Counted from the stretch's first letter, positions 53,474 through 62,647 are shown. The stretch: DNA of 64,000 nt from Streptomyces sp. V4I2 (GCF_030817655.1 NZ_JAUSZM010000003.1:806001-870000), one strand, 5' to 3'. Notes: a model not told the origin generated them from the letters alone. Translations and numbers: made by a program.

Positions 53474-54646
53474 TCAAGCGGCGTCTCGGGCTGGTTTCGT
53501 GGGGTGTGCCGCGGTGTTTGCGGGGGCGATATGCCGGTAGATCTCTCGTGCCACGTACCGTTTGAGGCAGCGGATGATCTCGCGTTTGGTCTTGCCCTCC
53601 GCGAGGCGTCGCTGCAGGTAGTCCTGGGAAGGGCCTGCCCAGCGCAGGCGGCTGAGGACGATCCGGTAGAGGGCGGCGTTGGCCTGGCGGTCGCCGCCGC
53701 GGTTGAGTCTGCGGCGCTGGGTCTTGCCGGAGGATGCCTCGACCGGGCTGGTGCCGCACAGGGCGGCGAAGGATGCCTCGCTGTCGAGGCGTTCGGGGTT
53801 GTCACCGGCCGAGATGAGCAGGGCTGCTGCGGTGTCCGGGCCGACGCCGTGGACGTCGAGCAGGCCCGGAGTTCTTGCTCGGATCGCTTCTGTTATCCGC
53901 TTGTTGAGGTCGTTGATCTCCTCGGTCAGGTGCTGGATGCGGCGGGCCAGCAGTCGCAAGGTGTGCCGCGCGGCCCCTGCCGGCCCGGAGACTTCCGACT
54001 GCGCGAGTAGAGCGCACTGTTGGAATAGTTTCGGGTTGCTCAGCCCTGCCAGGGACTCGCGAAGTTCGGCATCGGTGCAGACCAGAACGCTCTTGAGCTG
54101 GTTGATGGCCTGGGTCCTGGACTTGATCGCGGACCCCTTCGCCAGCTTGAACAGCCGCAGCATCTCCACTGGGCCGTCACTCGTCTTCGCTGCGGCGGTG
54201 GCGCGACCGGACAGCACGGCGCGGGCGGCGGCTTCGGCATCGACGGCGTCGGTTTTGCCGTGGCGCCGCCGGGCGGCCTTGTCGGGCTGGTTGACCTCGG
54301 TCACCTCGATGCCCTCGGCCCGCAGGTGTCGCGTCAAGGCTGCGCCGTAGGAGCCGGTGCACTCGACCCCGGCTCGCCGCAGCCTGCCGAACGAGCGTGC
54401 CCAGGACAGAAGTTGACGATATCCCTCGGCGGTCGCCGGGAAGCTGCGGCCGTCCAGAACGGCGCCGAGCGTGGTGATGACGGCCGCGGCGTGGACGTCT
54501 TTGTGGGTGTCAACACCGAGCAGGATGTCCTCCTCGGCTTCGGCTGGGACGTGACATGGGGCCGTGGGCTGCGTGATCCTGGTCAAGGCCGCTGGTCTCC
54601 TGATCGCCTCGGGTGCCGGTGGCCGTCGCCGGGCCGGGGCGGTCAA
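53474..54646 (-). CDS. IS110-family transposase (DEDD RuvC-like plus serine Tnp domain)
   Basis: 390 residues if the TTG at 54646 is the start; the first 38 residues are low in similarity, so the start is uncertain. The catalytic RuvC-like domain begins ILLGVDTHKDVHAAAV near 42 (first Asp), with ECTGSYG near 94 (Glu) and KTDAVDAEAAARAV near 132 (Asp pair). The C-terminal Transposase_20 domain has GVGPDTAAALLISAGD near 265 and EASSGKTQRRRLNRGGDRQA near 301, where the Ser nucleophile sits. Both halves are intact, so the element may be active. Confidence 0.92.
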   Translation of the reverse strand: MTAPARRRPPAPEAIRRPAALTRITQPTAPCHVPAEAEEDILLGVDTHKDVHAAAVITTLGAVLDGRSFPATAEGYRQLLSWARSFGRLRRAGVECTGSYGAALTRHLRAEGIEVTEVNQPDKAARRRHGKTDAVDAEAAARAVLSGRATAAAKTSDGPVEMLRLFKLAKGSAIKSRTQAINQLKSVLVCTDAELRESLAGLSNPKLFQQCALLAQSEVSGPAGAARHTLRLLARRIQHLTEEINDLNKRITEAIRARTPGLLDVHGVGPDTAAALLISAGDNPERLDSEASFAALCGTSPVEASSGKTQRRRLNRGGDRQANAALYRIVLSRLRWAGPSQDYLQRRLAEGKTKREIIRCLKRYVAREIYRHIAPANTAAHPTKPARDAA

Positions 54647-54812
54647 GACTGTGACGGTGCCTGTCGCGAAGGCCCCTATCGGGACACGTCCCCTGCCCGG
54701 CGGCAGCGAGTACCGCTCCAGGCAGTGGCCGACAGATCAACGCCAAGGCAACAACGCCAGTCGAAACACGGGTCAGGCCACCGCCCGGAACGGCACCCGA
54801 TCATCCTCACAG
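54647..54812 (-). ncRNA. Probable bridge-RNA region of the IS110 element
   Basis: IS110 elements of the classical type encode a structured bridge RNA in the noncoding segment upstream of the transposase. It pairs with both target and donor DNA. This is the only noncoding stretch of the right size here, so an RNA is expected by family knowledge. I have not folded it and cannot mark its loops. Confidence 0.4.
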
Positions 54813-55563
54813 TCGAAACAGATCCGGGTGCTGGAGCGGCAGTTGGGCTTTCCGCTGTTGGAGCGCAGGCCTCGCGAGGTCGTGTTGACGCCCCAGGGGC
54901 AGGCTCTGCTGCCGAAGGCCCGGAAGTTGGTGGCGGCCTGGGACGAGGCCTGGCGGGAGGCGCGGGCCGCCGGTCCGACGTTCTCGCTCACCGTCGGCAT
55001 GCAGACGGCCGTCGGCCGTGACCTGCAGCGCGAGGCGCTGGCCCGGTTCCGGGACCAGGGCTGGCGGATCTCCCTGCGGCTGGTCAGCTGGGAGGATCCG
55101 ACCGCAGGTCTCGGCGACGGAGGGTCTGACGTCGCGTTCCTGTGGCTGCCGCTTCCCGTGCCCGGCCTCGTCTCGCGCACGCTGGTCCGCGAAGACCGCT
55201 GGGTCGCCCTGCCGGCCGGCCATCGGCTCGCCGCCCGGCCGGCGGTGGACCTCGCCGACCTCGCCGACGAACCCTTCGCGGCGCTGCCCCGCTCGGCCGG
55301 ACCGGTGCGGGACTTCTGGCTGGCCACCGACGCGCGCGAGGGCCTCGAGCCCCGGATCGGCACCGAGGTGACATCTCCCGCCGACACCTTCGAGGCCGTC
55401 GCCTCCGGACTGGGCGTGGCCCTGCTGGCGGAGGGCAACGCCCGGCTCTACCCGCGCCCCGACGTGATCTGTCGCCCCCTGCGGGGCCTGGCACCGGCGG
55501 AGCTGGCCCTGGTGTGGCGCGCCGACGACGCCCGGCCCGAGGTGGCGGAGTTCGTGGCCGCGT

Positions 55564-55728
55564 TCACACCGCTCCCGTGACCGGCACACCATCCCACCCA
55601 CACCAACCCCCCGACCCGCACACCATGCCGCCCCGGCCCCGCGCTGCCCTCATAGCCACGCTCACACCGCTGCCACGACCGGCACACCATCCCACCCACG
55701 CCAACCCCGCGACCGGCACACCATGCCC
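55564..55728. repeat. Imperfect 67-bp direct repeat after the LysR gene
   Basis: 55564-55630 and 55662-55728 match at about 60 of 67 positions with a 98-nt period. The first copy contains the LysR stop codon, so the 3' end of the gene was duplicated. The sequence is extremely C-rich on the plus strand (runs such as CACACCATCCCACCCA) and carries no supported gene. Confidence 0.75.
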
Positions 55729-55777
55729 GCACCCGGGCCTGCGCGGCCCGCAACCCCGCACGGCATAAGCTCGAGAG

Positions 55778-56398
55778 ATGGCCAAGTACTTCGACGTGCA
55801 CCCCGACAACCCGCAGCCGCGCACCATCTCCCAGGTCGCCGACAGCGTCCGCTCCGGCGCGCTCATCGCGTATCCGACGGACTCCTGCTACGCACTGGGC
55901 TGCCGACTGGGCAGCCGCGACGGCATCGACCGGATCCGGACGATCCGCCGGCTGGACGACCGGCACCACTTCACCCTGGTGTGCCAGGACTTCGCGCAGC
56001 TCGGCCAGTTCGTACGGATCGACAACGACGTCTTCCGCGCGATCAAGGCGTCGACGCCCGGCAGCTACACCTTCATCCTCCCCGCGACGAAGGAGGTGCC
56101 ACGCATGCTCCAGCATCCGAAGAAGAAGACGGTCGGCGTGCGCATCCCCGACCACGTCGTCACCCAGGCCCTGCTCACCGAGCTCGGCGAGCCGCTGCTG
56201 TCCAGCACGCTGCTGCTCCCCGAGGAGGAGGAGCCGATGACGCAGGGCTGGGAGATCAAGGACCGGCTGGACCACGTGCTGGACGCGGTGGTCGACTCCG
56301 GGGACTGCGGCACCGAGCCGACGACGGTCATCGACTTCTCCAGCGGCGAGGCCGAGATCGTACGAAAGGGCGCGGGCGACACGTCACGGTTCGAGTAA
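55778..56398 (+). CDS. YciO/YrdC-family protein (threonylcarbamoyl-AMP synthase-like)
   Basis: 206 residues. The YrdC fold is clear: ISQVADSVRSGALIAYPTDSCYALGC near 17, with the conserved K-R-x-x-x-dipeptide replaced by IDRIRTIRRLDDRHHF near 50, TPGSYTFILPAT near 93 and KKTVGVRIPDHVV near 113. The usual SxxPSGE end is LLSSTLLLPEEEEPM, which marks the YciO subgroup rather than TsaC. YciO proteins bind RNA and have only weak TC-AMP synthase activity. ATG at 55778; monocistronic. Confidence 0.85.
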   Translation: MAKYFDVHPDNPQPRTISQVADSVRSGALIAYPTDSCYALGCRLGSRDGIDRIRTIRRLDDRHHFTLVCQDFAQLGQFVRIDNDVFRAIKASTPGSYTFILPATKEVPRMLQHPKKKTVGVRIPDHVVTQALLTELGEPLLSSTLLLPEEEEPMTQGWEIKDRLDHVLDAVVDSGDCGTEPTTVIDFSSGEAEIVRKGAGDTSRFE

Positions 56399-56546
56399 CG
56401 GGTTCCTCAAGCGGTGTTCACGGCGAGGTCAGGGGACCAGGGGCGCGGAAGGTGCCCCTGATCGGGCGTGTCACGATGCCCATGATCCGTTCGGTCGCCC
56501 GGACGGTTCAGCCGGCCGACACTCCCCCAGAGAGGCAGCCCCAGCC

Positions 56547-57302
56547 ATGACCGCCGTACAGGGAACCGCAGTGGACATCACCACGGACGACGGCACCGCC
56601 GACGCCTATCTGGCACATCCCGGTGACGGCCGCCCTCATCCGGCCGTGCTGCTCTACATGGACGCCTTCGGGCTGCGGCCGCAGCTGACGTCCATGGCCG
56701 ACCGGCTGGCCGAGGCCGGTTACACGGTGCTGGTGCCCAACGTCTTCTACCGGGACGGGCGGGCGCCCGTGGCGGAGCTGCCGGAGTTCATCGACGAGGG
56801 GACGCGGCCGAAGCTCTTCGAGCGGATCGGCCCGATCATGGCGGCGCTGACCCCGGAACTGGCGATGCGGGACGCGGACGCGTATCTGCGTCTGCTGGCC
56901 GACTCGCCGGTGGCCGCCGACGGCCCGATCGGTGTCACCGGCTACTGCATGGGCGCCCGGCTGGCTCTCCTCACCGCCGGCACCTACCCGGACCGGGTCG
57001 CCGCCGCGGCCGGCTTCCACGGCGGGCGGCTGGCGACCGACGCCCCGGACAGCCCGCATCTGGTGGCCGGCGACATCACCGCCGAGCTGTACTTCGGGCA
57101 CGCAGACCAGGACCCGTCGCTGCCGGTCGAGCAGATGGAACGCCTGGAGGAAGCGCTCACCGCGGCCGGCGTCCGCCACACCTGCGAGGTCTACTCCGGC
57201 GCGCACCACGGTTTCACGCAGGCCGACACCGACACGTACGACCGCGCGGCCGACGAGCGGCACTGGGCGGCCCTGCTCGACCTCCTGAAGCGCACCTTCT
57301 GA
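56547..57302 (+). CDS. Dienelactone hydrolase family protein
   Basis: 251 residues, ATG at 56547 after an AGAGAGGCAG site. The alpha/beta fold has VTGYCMGARLALL with Cys as the nucleophile near residue 134 (G-x-C-x-G, as in true dienelactone hydrolases), Asp in YFGHADQDPSLP near 186 and His in YSGAHHGFTQ near 217. Such enzymes open lactone rings of chloro-aromatic breakdown products. The gene has no aromatic-degradation neighbours here, so its substrate is open. Monocistronic. Confidence 0.9.
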   Translation: MTAVQGTAVDITTDDGTADAYLAHPGDGRPHPAVLLYMDAFGLRPQLTSMADRLAEAGYTVLVPNVFYRDGRAPVAELPEFIDEGTRPKLFERIGPIMAALTPELAMRDADAYLRLLADSPVAADGPIGVTGYCMGARLALLTAGTYPDRVAAAAGFHGGRLATDAPDSPHLVAGDITAELYFGHADQDPSLPVEQMERLEEALTAAGVRHTCEVYSGAHHGFTQADTDTYDRAADERHWAALLDLLKRTF

Positions 57303-57520
57303 CGGCGGTGTCACGCGGGGTAGGTGTGTTTGGAGCGTGTCCCACCCGGGCGCTCCCAAGAGCCGGTTTGGCCGGAACTCGCCCTTGCCTGACCGAAGTT
57401 CAACCCTGCCGCAGGTGAGTTGACCCCTTACCCCGGGTTACCTTCAGGAACCGCTTGCTATACGCAGCCATTACCCGTAACTCTTCCCCCCTCAGGCCAT
57501 GACTCGGGGGGAGTTGGCAT

Positions 57521-58402
57521 ATGGAAGGCACGGTTGACGGGTTCCGCTATGGGTTAGTGACCCCGGTGGTGGCCTATGTGATGGCATGTCTGGGAGGCGC
57601 GCTGGGGCTGCGCTGCACGGTCCGGTCCCTGCTCGACACGCAGTCGTGGAAGGCCGGCTGGCTGGCGCTGGGCGCGGCCGCGATCGGCTGCGGCATCTGG
57701 ACGATGCACTTCATCGCCATGATCGGTTTCCAGGTCGAGGAGACCCGGATCCGCTACGACGTGAGCCTGACGGTGCTCAGTCTGGCCGTGGCGATCGTGG
57801 TGGTCGGCATCGGCGTGTTCATCGTGGGCTATCGCGGTGCGAGCCCGGTCGCGCTGTCCGCCGCGGGCGTCGTCACCGGACTCGGTGTCGCCGCCATGCA
57901 CTACCTGGGCATGGCCGCGATGCACCTGAACGGAGACGTGCGCTACGACCCGCTCGTCGTCGCGCTCTCGGTGCTGATCGCGATCGTCGCCGCCACGGCG
58001 GCCCTGTGGGCGGCCGTCACGATCCGCGGCTTCCTGACGAGTCTCGGGGCCAGCCTGATCATGGGCGTGGCCGTGTCCGGGATGCACTACACGGGCATGG
58101 CCGCCGTGAGTGTTCACCTGCACGGCACCGGGAGCGGCACCTGGGCCGGCGACTCACCCCACTCGCTGCTCTTGCCCATGCTGCTGGGGCCGGTCGTCTT
58201 CCTCGTACTCGCGGGTGTGGTGGTGATGTTCGACCCGCTGCTGGTCCTGGGCGACGGCGACTGGAGCCGGTCCGCACGGCTCGGGCGAGCCACGCCGCCC
58301 GCGCCCGCCGAACCGCCGCGCTCCGTCTTCGGGAGCACGGCCGGTGCCGTACCGCGACCGCGACAGCCGTACGAGACTCCACCGCGCACCCGCCGCCGGT
58401 GA
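57521..58402 (+). CDS. MHYT-domain integral membrane sensor
   Basis: 293 residues with seven predicted spans; the three MHYT motifs read TMHFIAM near 66, AMHYLGM near 126 and GMHYTGM near 188. In this family the His and Met residues are proposed to bind copper and sense a gas such as O2, CO or NO. There is no attached GGDEF/EAL output domain: the 60-residue tail is Pro/Arg-rich and disordered, so it must signal through a partner or act alone. Start ATG at 57521 with GGGGGGAG. The 218-nt upstream region is low in coding signal and holds the promoter. Confidence 0.92.
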   Translation: MEGTVDGFRYGLVTPVVAYVMACLGGALGLRCTVRSLLDTQSWKAGWLALGAAAIGCGIWTMHFIAMIGFQVEETRIRYDVSLTVLSLAVAIVVVGIGVFIVGYRGASPVALSAAGVVTGLGVAAMHYLGMAAMHLNGDVRYDPLVVALSVLIAIVAATAALWAAVTIRGFLTSLGASLIMGVAVSGMHYTGMAAVSVHLHGTGSGTWAGDSPHSLLLPMLLGPVVFLVLAGVVVMFDPLLVLGDGDWSRSARLGRATPPAPAEPPRSVFGSTAGAVPRPRQPYETPPRTRRR

Positions 58403-58449
58403 GCTGACCCAACTCCCGTCCGATTCTAGATCGTTGTTACGGTGCACCG

Positions 58450-59952
58450 GTGTCTGATTCCTCACGTGATACCGCCGAAGGCGCCGGCTGGGGCTCCGCG
58501 GAACGCGGTGCGTACCAGCAACTCATGCCGCAGAAGGTCGAGAAGATCTCCTGGCTCGACCCGCGGATGCTCTGGGCCGCCCGCAACGGCGTCGTGGCCT
58601 CCTGGTTCGGGGACCCCACCGCCCGTACCCGCAACCGGTGGGTCGAGCAGCGGGCGGCGGCCGGCGCACCGGCCGACAAGGTGATCCGGCGAGACGACCC
58701 GGACCGGTTCTCCTTCATGGTCATCGGCGACACGGGCGAGGGCGACGATCCCCAGTACGCGGTCGTGCCCGGATTCCTGAAGGTCGGTCAGGACACGCGG
58801 TTCGCGGTGGTCGCCAGTGACGTGATCTACCCGGTGGGCAGCGCGGACGACTACGGCACGAAGTTCTTCCGCCCGTACCAGGACTACCGGGCGCCCATAT
58901 ACGCGATACCCGGCAACCACGACTGGTACGAGGACCTCGGCGCCTTCATGCGGGTCTTCTGCGACGACGCCCCGCCCCTCGAACCGGAACGCAGGCCCCG
59001 CCCCCTCACCCGCGCCTGGCTGCGGTCCCTGCTGTGGCACCGGCCTCGCGCGAACGACGGCCAACGCCTCGACGAGGTACGGGCGTTGCGTTCCGCGGCC
59101 GCCCAACAGGCCGTCCAGCCCGGCCCGTACTGGGCCGTCGACGCCGGACCGGTGCGGATCATCGGCATCGACACGGGCCTGCTGGGCACCCTCGACGCCG
59201 AACAGGGCGCCTGGCTGCGCGAGGTCTCCCAGGGCCCCCGCCCGAAGATCCTGATCACCGGGTCGCCCCTGTACGTGGACGGCGAGCACCACCCGTGCGC
59301 GATCGACGGCGGCGGCACGGTCGACGACATTGTGCGCGACCCCGACCACCACTACGTGGCGGCGATTGGCGGCGACATCCACAACTACCAGCGCTACCCG
59401 GTGCAGGTGGACGGCCGCACCATCCAGTACGTCGTCGCGGGCGGCGGCGGCGCGTTCATGCACGCCACCCACACGATCCCCCACATCTCGGTCGCGAACG
59501 TCACCGAGAAGGACTTCCGCTGCTATCCGCTGCGCGGCGACTCCCTCGCCTTCTACAGCAGGCTGTACGGCCGTCGGCTGCGCCTGCGCCGCTTCTTCAC
59601 CCTCACCGAGGCCGAGGCGACGGCCGTGATCGCCGAACGGCTCGGCATCACACCGACCCGTACCCCCGGCGAGCCCACGCGGATCACCCGGCGCACCCGT
59701 CTGGTGGCCGGCCTGCTGGGCGCGGGCGGCCGCCCCGACCGGACCTCGCGGTTCCGGCTCCCGGTCCGCAAGATCTACACGCAGCTGTTCTCGCCCAGCT
59801 CGGCCACGTACAGCCCGCCGTTCTTCAAGTGCTTCCTGCGCCTGGACGTCACGCCGGAGACGATCCGGCTGCGCTGCTACGCGGCCACCGGCAACCGCGC
59901 CCAGGAGATCGATCCACCGGTCGAGGACGAGATCACCATCCCGCTGACCTGA
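58450..59952 (+). CDS. Metallophosphoesterase, calcineurin-like
   Basis: 500 residues from a GTG at 58450. The metal-binding blocks are GDTGEGD near 95, ASDVIYPVG near 119 (where most relatives have GDVIYP, so the usual Gly is Ser), GNHDWY near 155 and GGDIHNYQRY near 309 (GDxHxY). The 95 residues ahead of the domain and 150 after it have no clear assignment. No signal peptide; cytosolic or membrane-attached. The substrate is unknown. The gene follows MHYT by 47 nt on the same strand and may share its transcript. Confidence 0.87.
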   Translation: MSDSSRDTAEGAGWGSAERGAYQQLMPQKVEKISWLDPRMLWAARNGVVASWFGDPTARTRNRWVEQRAAAGAPADKVIRRDDPDRFSFMVIGDTGEGDDPQYAVVPGFLKVGQDTRFAVVASDVIYPVGSADDYGTKFFRPYQDYRAPIYAIPGNHDWYEDLGAFMRVFCDDAPPLEPERRPRPLTRAWLRSLLWHRPRANDGQRLDEVRALRSAAAQQAVQPGPYWAVDAGPVRIIGIDTGLLGTLDAEQGAWLREVSQGPRPKILITGSPLYVDGEHHPCAIDGGGTVDDIVRDPDHHYVAAIGGDIHNYQRYPVQVDGRTIQYVVAGGGGAFMHATHTIPHISVANVTEKDFRCYPLRGDSLAFYSRLYGRRLRLRRFFTLTEAEATAVIAERLGITPTRTPGEPTRITRRTRLVAGLLGAGGRPDRTSRFRLPVRKIYTQLFSPSSATYSPPFFKCFLRLDVTPETIRLRCYAATGNRAQEIDPPVEDEITIPLT

Positions 59953-60024
59953 TCGCAGCCGTCCCTTCACCGCCTGCGACAATCCAGACCCGACCGCTGT
60001 ACGACACGACCGCTGGAGGAGCCC

Positions 60025-61062
60025 GTGCCGCCGACTTCTCGACCGCTGCGCAAGCTGGGCTTCCTGACCATCGGGCTGTTCGACGAGGCGGATCCGCGCC
60101 GGGGCCACGAGTCCACGCTGGAGATCATCGAGCTGGGCGAGCGGCTGGGCTTCGACAGCGCATGGCTGCGCCACCGCCATCTGCAGTACGGCATCTCGTC
60201 GCCGGTGGCGGTCCTGGCGGCGGCCTCGCAGCGCACCCGCCGGATCGAGCTCGGCACCGCGGTCATCCCGCTGGGCTGGGAGAACCCGCTGCGGCTGGCC
60301 GAGGACCTGGCGACCGTCGACCTGCTGTCCGGCGGCCGCCTCAACCCCGGGGTGAGCGTGGGCCCGCCCATGCACTACGACCAGGTCAAGGGCGCCCTGT
60401 ACCCGGACACGGCGGAGGCCGAGGACTTCAGCTACGAGCGGGTGCGGCGGCTGCTGGGCTTCGTGCGCGGTGAGCCGGCCACCGACTTCAGCGGGGTCGA
60501 GGGGTTCGAGGTGTTCAGTGACCGGGTGCAGCCGCACTCCCCCGGGCTGGGCCGCCGCCTCTGGTACGGCGGCGGCAGCCTGGGCTCGGCGAGGTGGGCC
60601 GGCGAGCACGGTATGAACTTCCTGGTCAGCAGCGTCGTCAAGGCCGAAAGGGCCGAAGGGGCCGAAGGGGCACCGGACTTCGCCGAGATCCAGCTGTCCC
60701 ACATCCGCGCCTTCCGCGCCGCCCACCCCGACGGCGAGGCCGCCCGCGTCTCCCAGGGCCTCGTCGTCATCCCCACCGACTCCGCCTCGCCCGAGCAGCG
60801 CGCCAAGTACGAGGAGTACGCGGCCAAGCGCACTCCTCGCACGGCGACGCCGCAGGGCCCGGCCCGTCTGATGTTCGCCCCGGACATCGTCGGCACGTCG
60901 GCCGAGATCGCCGAACGGCTGCACGCGCACGCCGCGTTCCGCGAGGTCGACGAGGTCGCGTTCGCGCTGCCGTTCACCTTCGAGCACGAGGACTACGTGC
61001 AGATCCTCACCGACATGGCGACGAAGCTGGGCCCGGCGCTGGGGTGGCGACCCGGCGTCTGA
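60025..61062 (+). CDS. LLM-class flavin-dependent oxidoreductase
   Basis: 345 residues, GTG at 60025 after GGAGGAG. The bacterial luciferase-like TIM barrel shows LGFLTIGLFDEADPRRGHES at the start, LGERLGFDSAWLRHRHLQ near 33, RIELGTAVIPLGWENPLRLAED near 73 and LWYGGGSLGSARWAGEHGMNF near 179. These enzymes use reduced FMN or F420. No substrate can be set. Convergent with the TauD-like gene (6 nt between stops). Confidence 0.88.
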   Translation: MPPTSRPLRKLGFLTIGLFDEADPRRGHESTLEIIELGERLGFDSAWLRHRHLQYGISSPVAVLAAASQRTRRIELGTAVIPLGWENPLRLAEDLATVDLLSGGRLNPGVSVGPPMHYDQVKGALYPDTAEAEDFSYERVRRLLGFVRGEPATDFSGVEGFEVFSDRVQPHSPGLGRRLWYGGGSLGSARWAGEHGMNFLVSSVVKAERAEGAEGAPDFAEIQLSHIRAFRAAHPDGEAARVSQGLVVIPTDSASPEQRAKYEEYAAKRTPRTATPQGPARLMFAPDIVGTSAEIAERLHAHAAFREVDEVAFALPFTFEHEDYVQILTDMATKLGPALGWRPGV

Positions 61063-61068
61063 GCACGG

Positions 61069-62037
61069 TCACCAGCGCCCGGGCTCGGTGCCGGTGATCG
61101 GCTCCGACGGCTTGCCGTCCACTCCGACCGGGACGTCTCCGGTGAGCATCACCCGGTGCATGGTCCGCGGGAAGCCGAGGTGGGCGTTGTCACCGGGCGC
61201 GAGATGGATGGTGGCCCGGTTGTCCCAGAAGGCGACGCTGCCCGGCTCCCAGCGGAACCGGACCGTGTACTCGGGCCGGGTCGCCTGCTCCAGCAGCATC
61301 TCCAGGATCGCGGCGCTCTCGGCCCGGGAGAGGTCGGCGATCTGCTCGACGTAGTAGCCGTTGACGTACAGGATCCGCTCCGCCGTCTCCGGGTGGACGC
61401 GCACCAGGGGGTGCAGGGACGCGACCTGATGGTCCAGCAGATGCCGCACGTACGCGTCCTCGCCCGGCCGCGGCTGGTAGCCCACGCCGAGCCGGTGCTC
61501 GGCGCGCAGCCCGTCGACGAACTCCCTTACCGGGCTTGAGAGTCCGGCGTAGGCGACCGCCAGGTTGGACCAGGTGGTGTCGCCGCCGTACGGCGGGACG
61601 GTCTCCGCGCGCAGGATCGTGGCGGCCGGCGGGTCGACGCGGGCGCCGTGGTCGCAGTGCCAGCCGCGCAGCAGGGTGTGCCGTCGGCGCTGCAGCCATT
61701 CGTCGTGCTCCATGCCGAACCTGCCGCCCAGCTCCAGCCGGTCGGCGGTCGTCTCGATCTCCGGGAAGTCCGGCGTCGAGGCGCCGCCGCGCTTGCGCAG
61801 CACGACCGGTTCGCCGAAGCGGCGAGCGAACGCGATGTGCCCCGCGTGATCGAGCCGCTGCCCGCGGAAGAACACCACCTTCCAGCGCAGCACCGCCGCC
61901 CGGATCGCGGCGACCACGGCGTCGTCGAGGCCGCCGGCCAGGTCGACGCCGGTGATCTCGGCTCCGATGTGTCCGGCGACCGGTTTCACCTCGATCCCCT
62001 CGTGCGAGCGGTCCGCGGTGGCCCTGTCCGTCGTCAT
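61069..62037 (-). CDS. TauD/TfdA-family Fe(II)/2-oxoglutarate dioxygenase
   Basis: 322 residues from ATG at 62037, which overlaps the stop of the decayed kinase frame (ATGA). The facial triad is visible: WHCDH near 126 (HxD) and TMHRVMLTGD near 292 (distal His); the following RxxxxG 2-oxoglutarate Arg lies in RVMLTG. GVDLAGGLDDAVVAAIR near 30 is a family block. These enzymes hydroxylate sulphonates, phenoxyacids, amino acids or natural products. Coupling to a kinase-like gene is preserved in the sequence although that gene is broken. Confidence 0.9.
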   Translation of the reverse strand: MTTDRATADRSHEGIEVKPVAGHIGAEITGVDLAGGLDDAVVAAIRAAVLRWKVVFFRGQRLDHAGHIAFARRFGEPVVLRKRGGASTPDFPEIETTADRLELGGRFGMEHDEWLQRRRHTLLRGWHCDHGARVDPPAATILRAETVPPYGGDTTWSNLAVAYAGLSSPVREFVDGLRAEHRLGVGYQPRPGEDAYVRHLLDHQVASLHPLVRVHPETAERILYVNGYYVEQIADLSRAESAAILEMLLEQATRPEYTVRFRWEPGSVAFWDNRATIHLAPGDNAHLGFPRTMHRVMLTGDVPVGVDGKPSEPITGTEPGRW

Positions 62038-62552
62038 GCGCGCTCCGATGGTCCGTCCCCGCCGGCCCGGGTCGGGCCGGTTCCAGGGAGATCGTGACAG
62101 CGTTCGGCGGGCCTGGCGACAGGGCCTCGTCCCGCCTGTACGACAGCCAGCACCGCGTCCGCCACGCCCGCGACGGAGCGCCCGGACGTGTCGATGTGCG
62201 CCAGGCCGTGGCCCTCGTCGCGCATCAGCTGCTGATAACGCCGGGTACGGGACAGGAACTTGTCCACCAAGTACTGTTCCCGGCCCGGGTGCGCGGGACG
62301 GTCAGCCGGGTCACGCGGGTGGGCCACAACGCGGAGCCCTCCAGGACCAGGCCGGGGCCGTCGCCGGTCGCGCGGTCGGTGATCAGTTCCTCGATGCGCG
62401 GCCACAGGCGGGCGTAGTGGTCGAGGACCGAACGGATCAGGTCGTCGACGTCGAGAGTCGCGTAGTGCTCGGCGACGTGCGGGTGCATCTCCCACTCCGC
62501 CTCTTCCCGGCGTGGGACGTCCCCCGATCAGCACCACCCGCACATCCCACAC
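62034..62552 (-). pseudogene. P-loop kinase/NTPase gene with two deletions
   Basis: GTG at 62552 (GGAGG upstream) starts VWDVRVVLIGG, the strand that should lead into a Walker A loop, but the sequence jumps directly to EEAEWEMHPHVAEHYATLDV in another frame, so the P-loop is deleted. LDVDDLIRSVLDHYARLWPRIEELI and GPGLVLEGSALWPTRVTRLTVPRT follow. A second break after TVPRTRA removes the next section, and EQYLVDKFLSRTRRYQQLMRDEG continues in the first frame to a TGA at 62034. The remnants fit 2-phosphoglycerate-kinase-like or AAA-type small kinases of Streptomyces. Loss of the ATP site means it cannot work. Confidence 0.8.
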
Positions 62553-62647
62553 GCGCGACACCTCCCTGCACCCCGCCCGTCCGGTTGATCATTGCTGTCC
62601 CTGTCCCTGACCCTGGATGCACGACACAGTCAAGGGAAGGTCCCGCA

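Larger units (their letters stand above)
53459..54812 (-). mobile_element. IS110-family insertion sequence, 1,354 bp
   Basis: The boundaries are those that restore the LysR reading frame, accurate to about 2 nt. No target duplication and no clear terminal inverted repeat is visible, as expected for IS110. The left end carries the transposase C-terminus; the right end holds about 165 nt of noncoding sequence upstream of the transposase. Confidence 0.9.
53357..55580 (+). pseudogene. LysR-family regulator interrupted by an IS110-family element
   Basis: The first 34 codons (53357-53458) read MDVHLRDLRYFTVLAEHLHF and end FISQPAL, the first half of a LysR HTH. The gene then stops matching and resumes at 54813 with SKQIRVLERQLGFPLLERR, the rest of the HTH, in a continuous frame to the TGA at 55580. 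Joining 53458 to 54813 restores a normal LysR of 290 residues with no missing or repeated codon. The C-terminal half is the effector domain (VGMQTAVGRDLQREALARF, then FEAVASGLGVALLAEGNARLY). The DNA-binding domain is cut inside helix 3, so the product is inactive. Divergent from the AKR. Confidence 0.93.

Noticed and set aside
53351..54010. A continuous 219-codon plus-strand frame that runs from LysR into the IS
   Set aside because: Only the first 34 codons match LysR; the remainder is antisense to the transposase.
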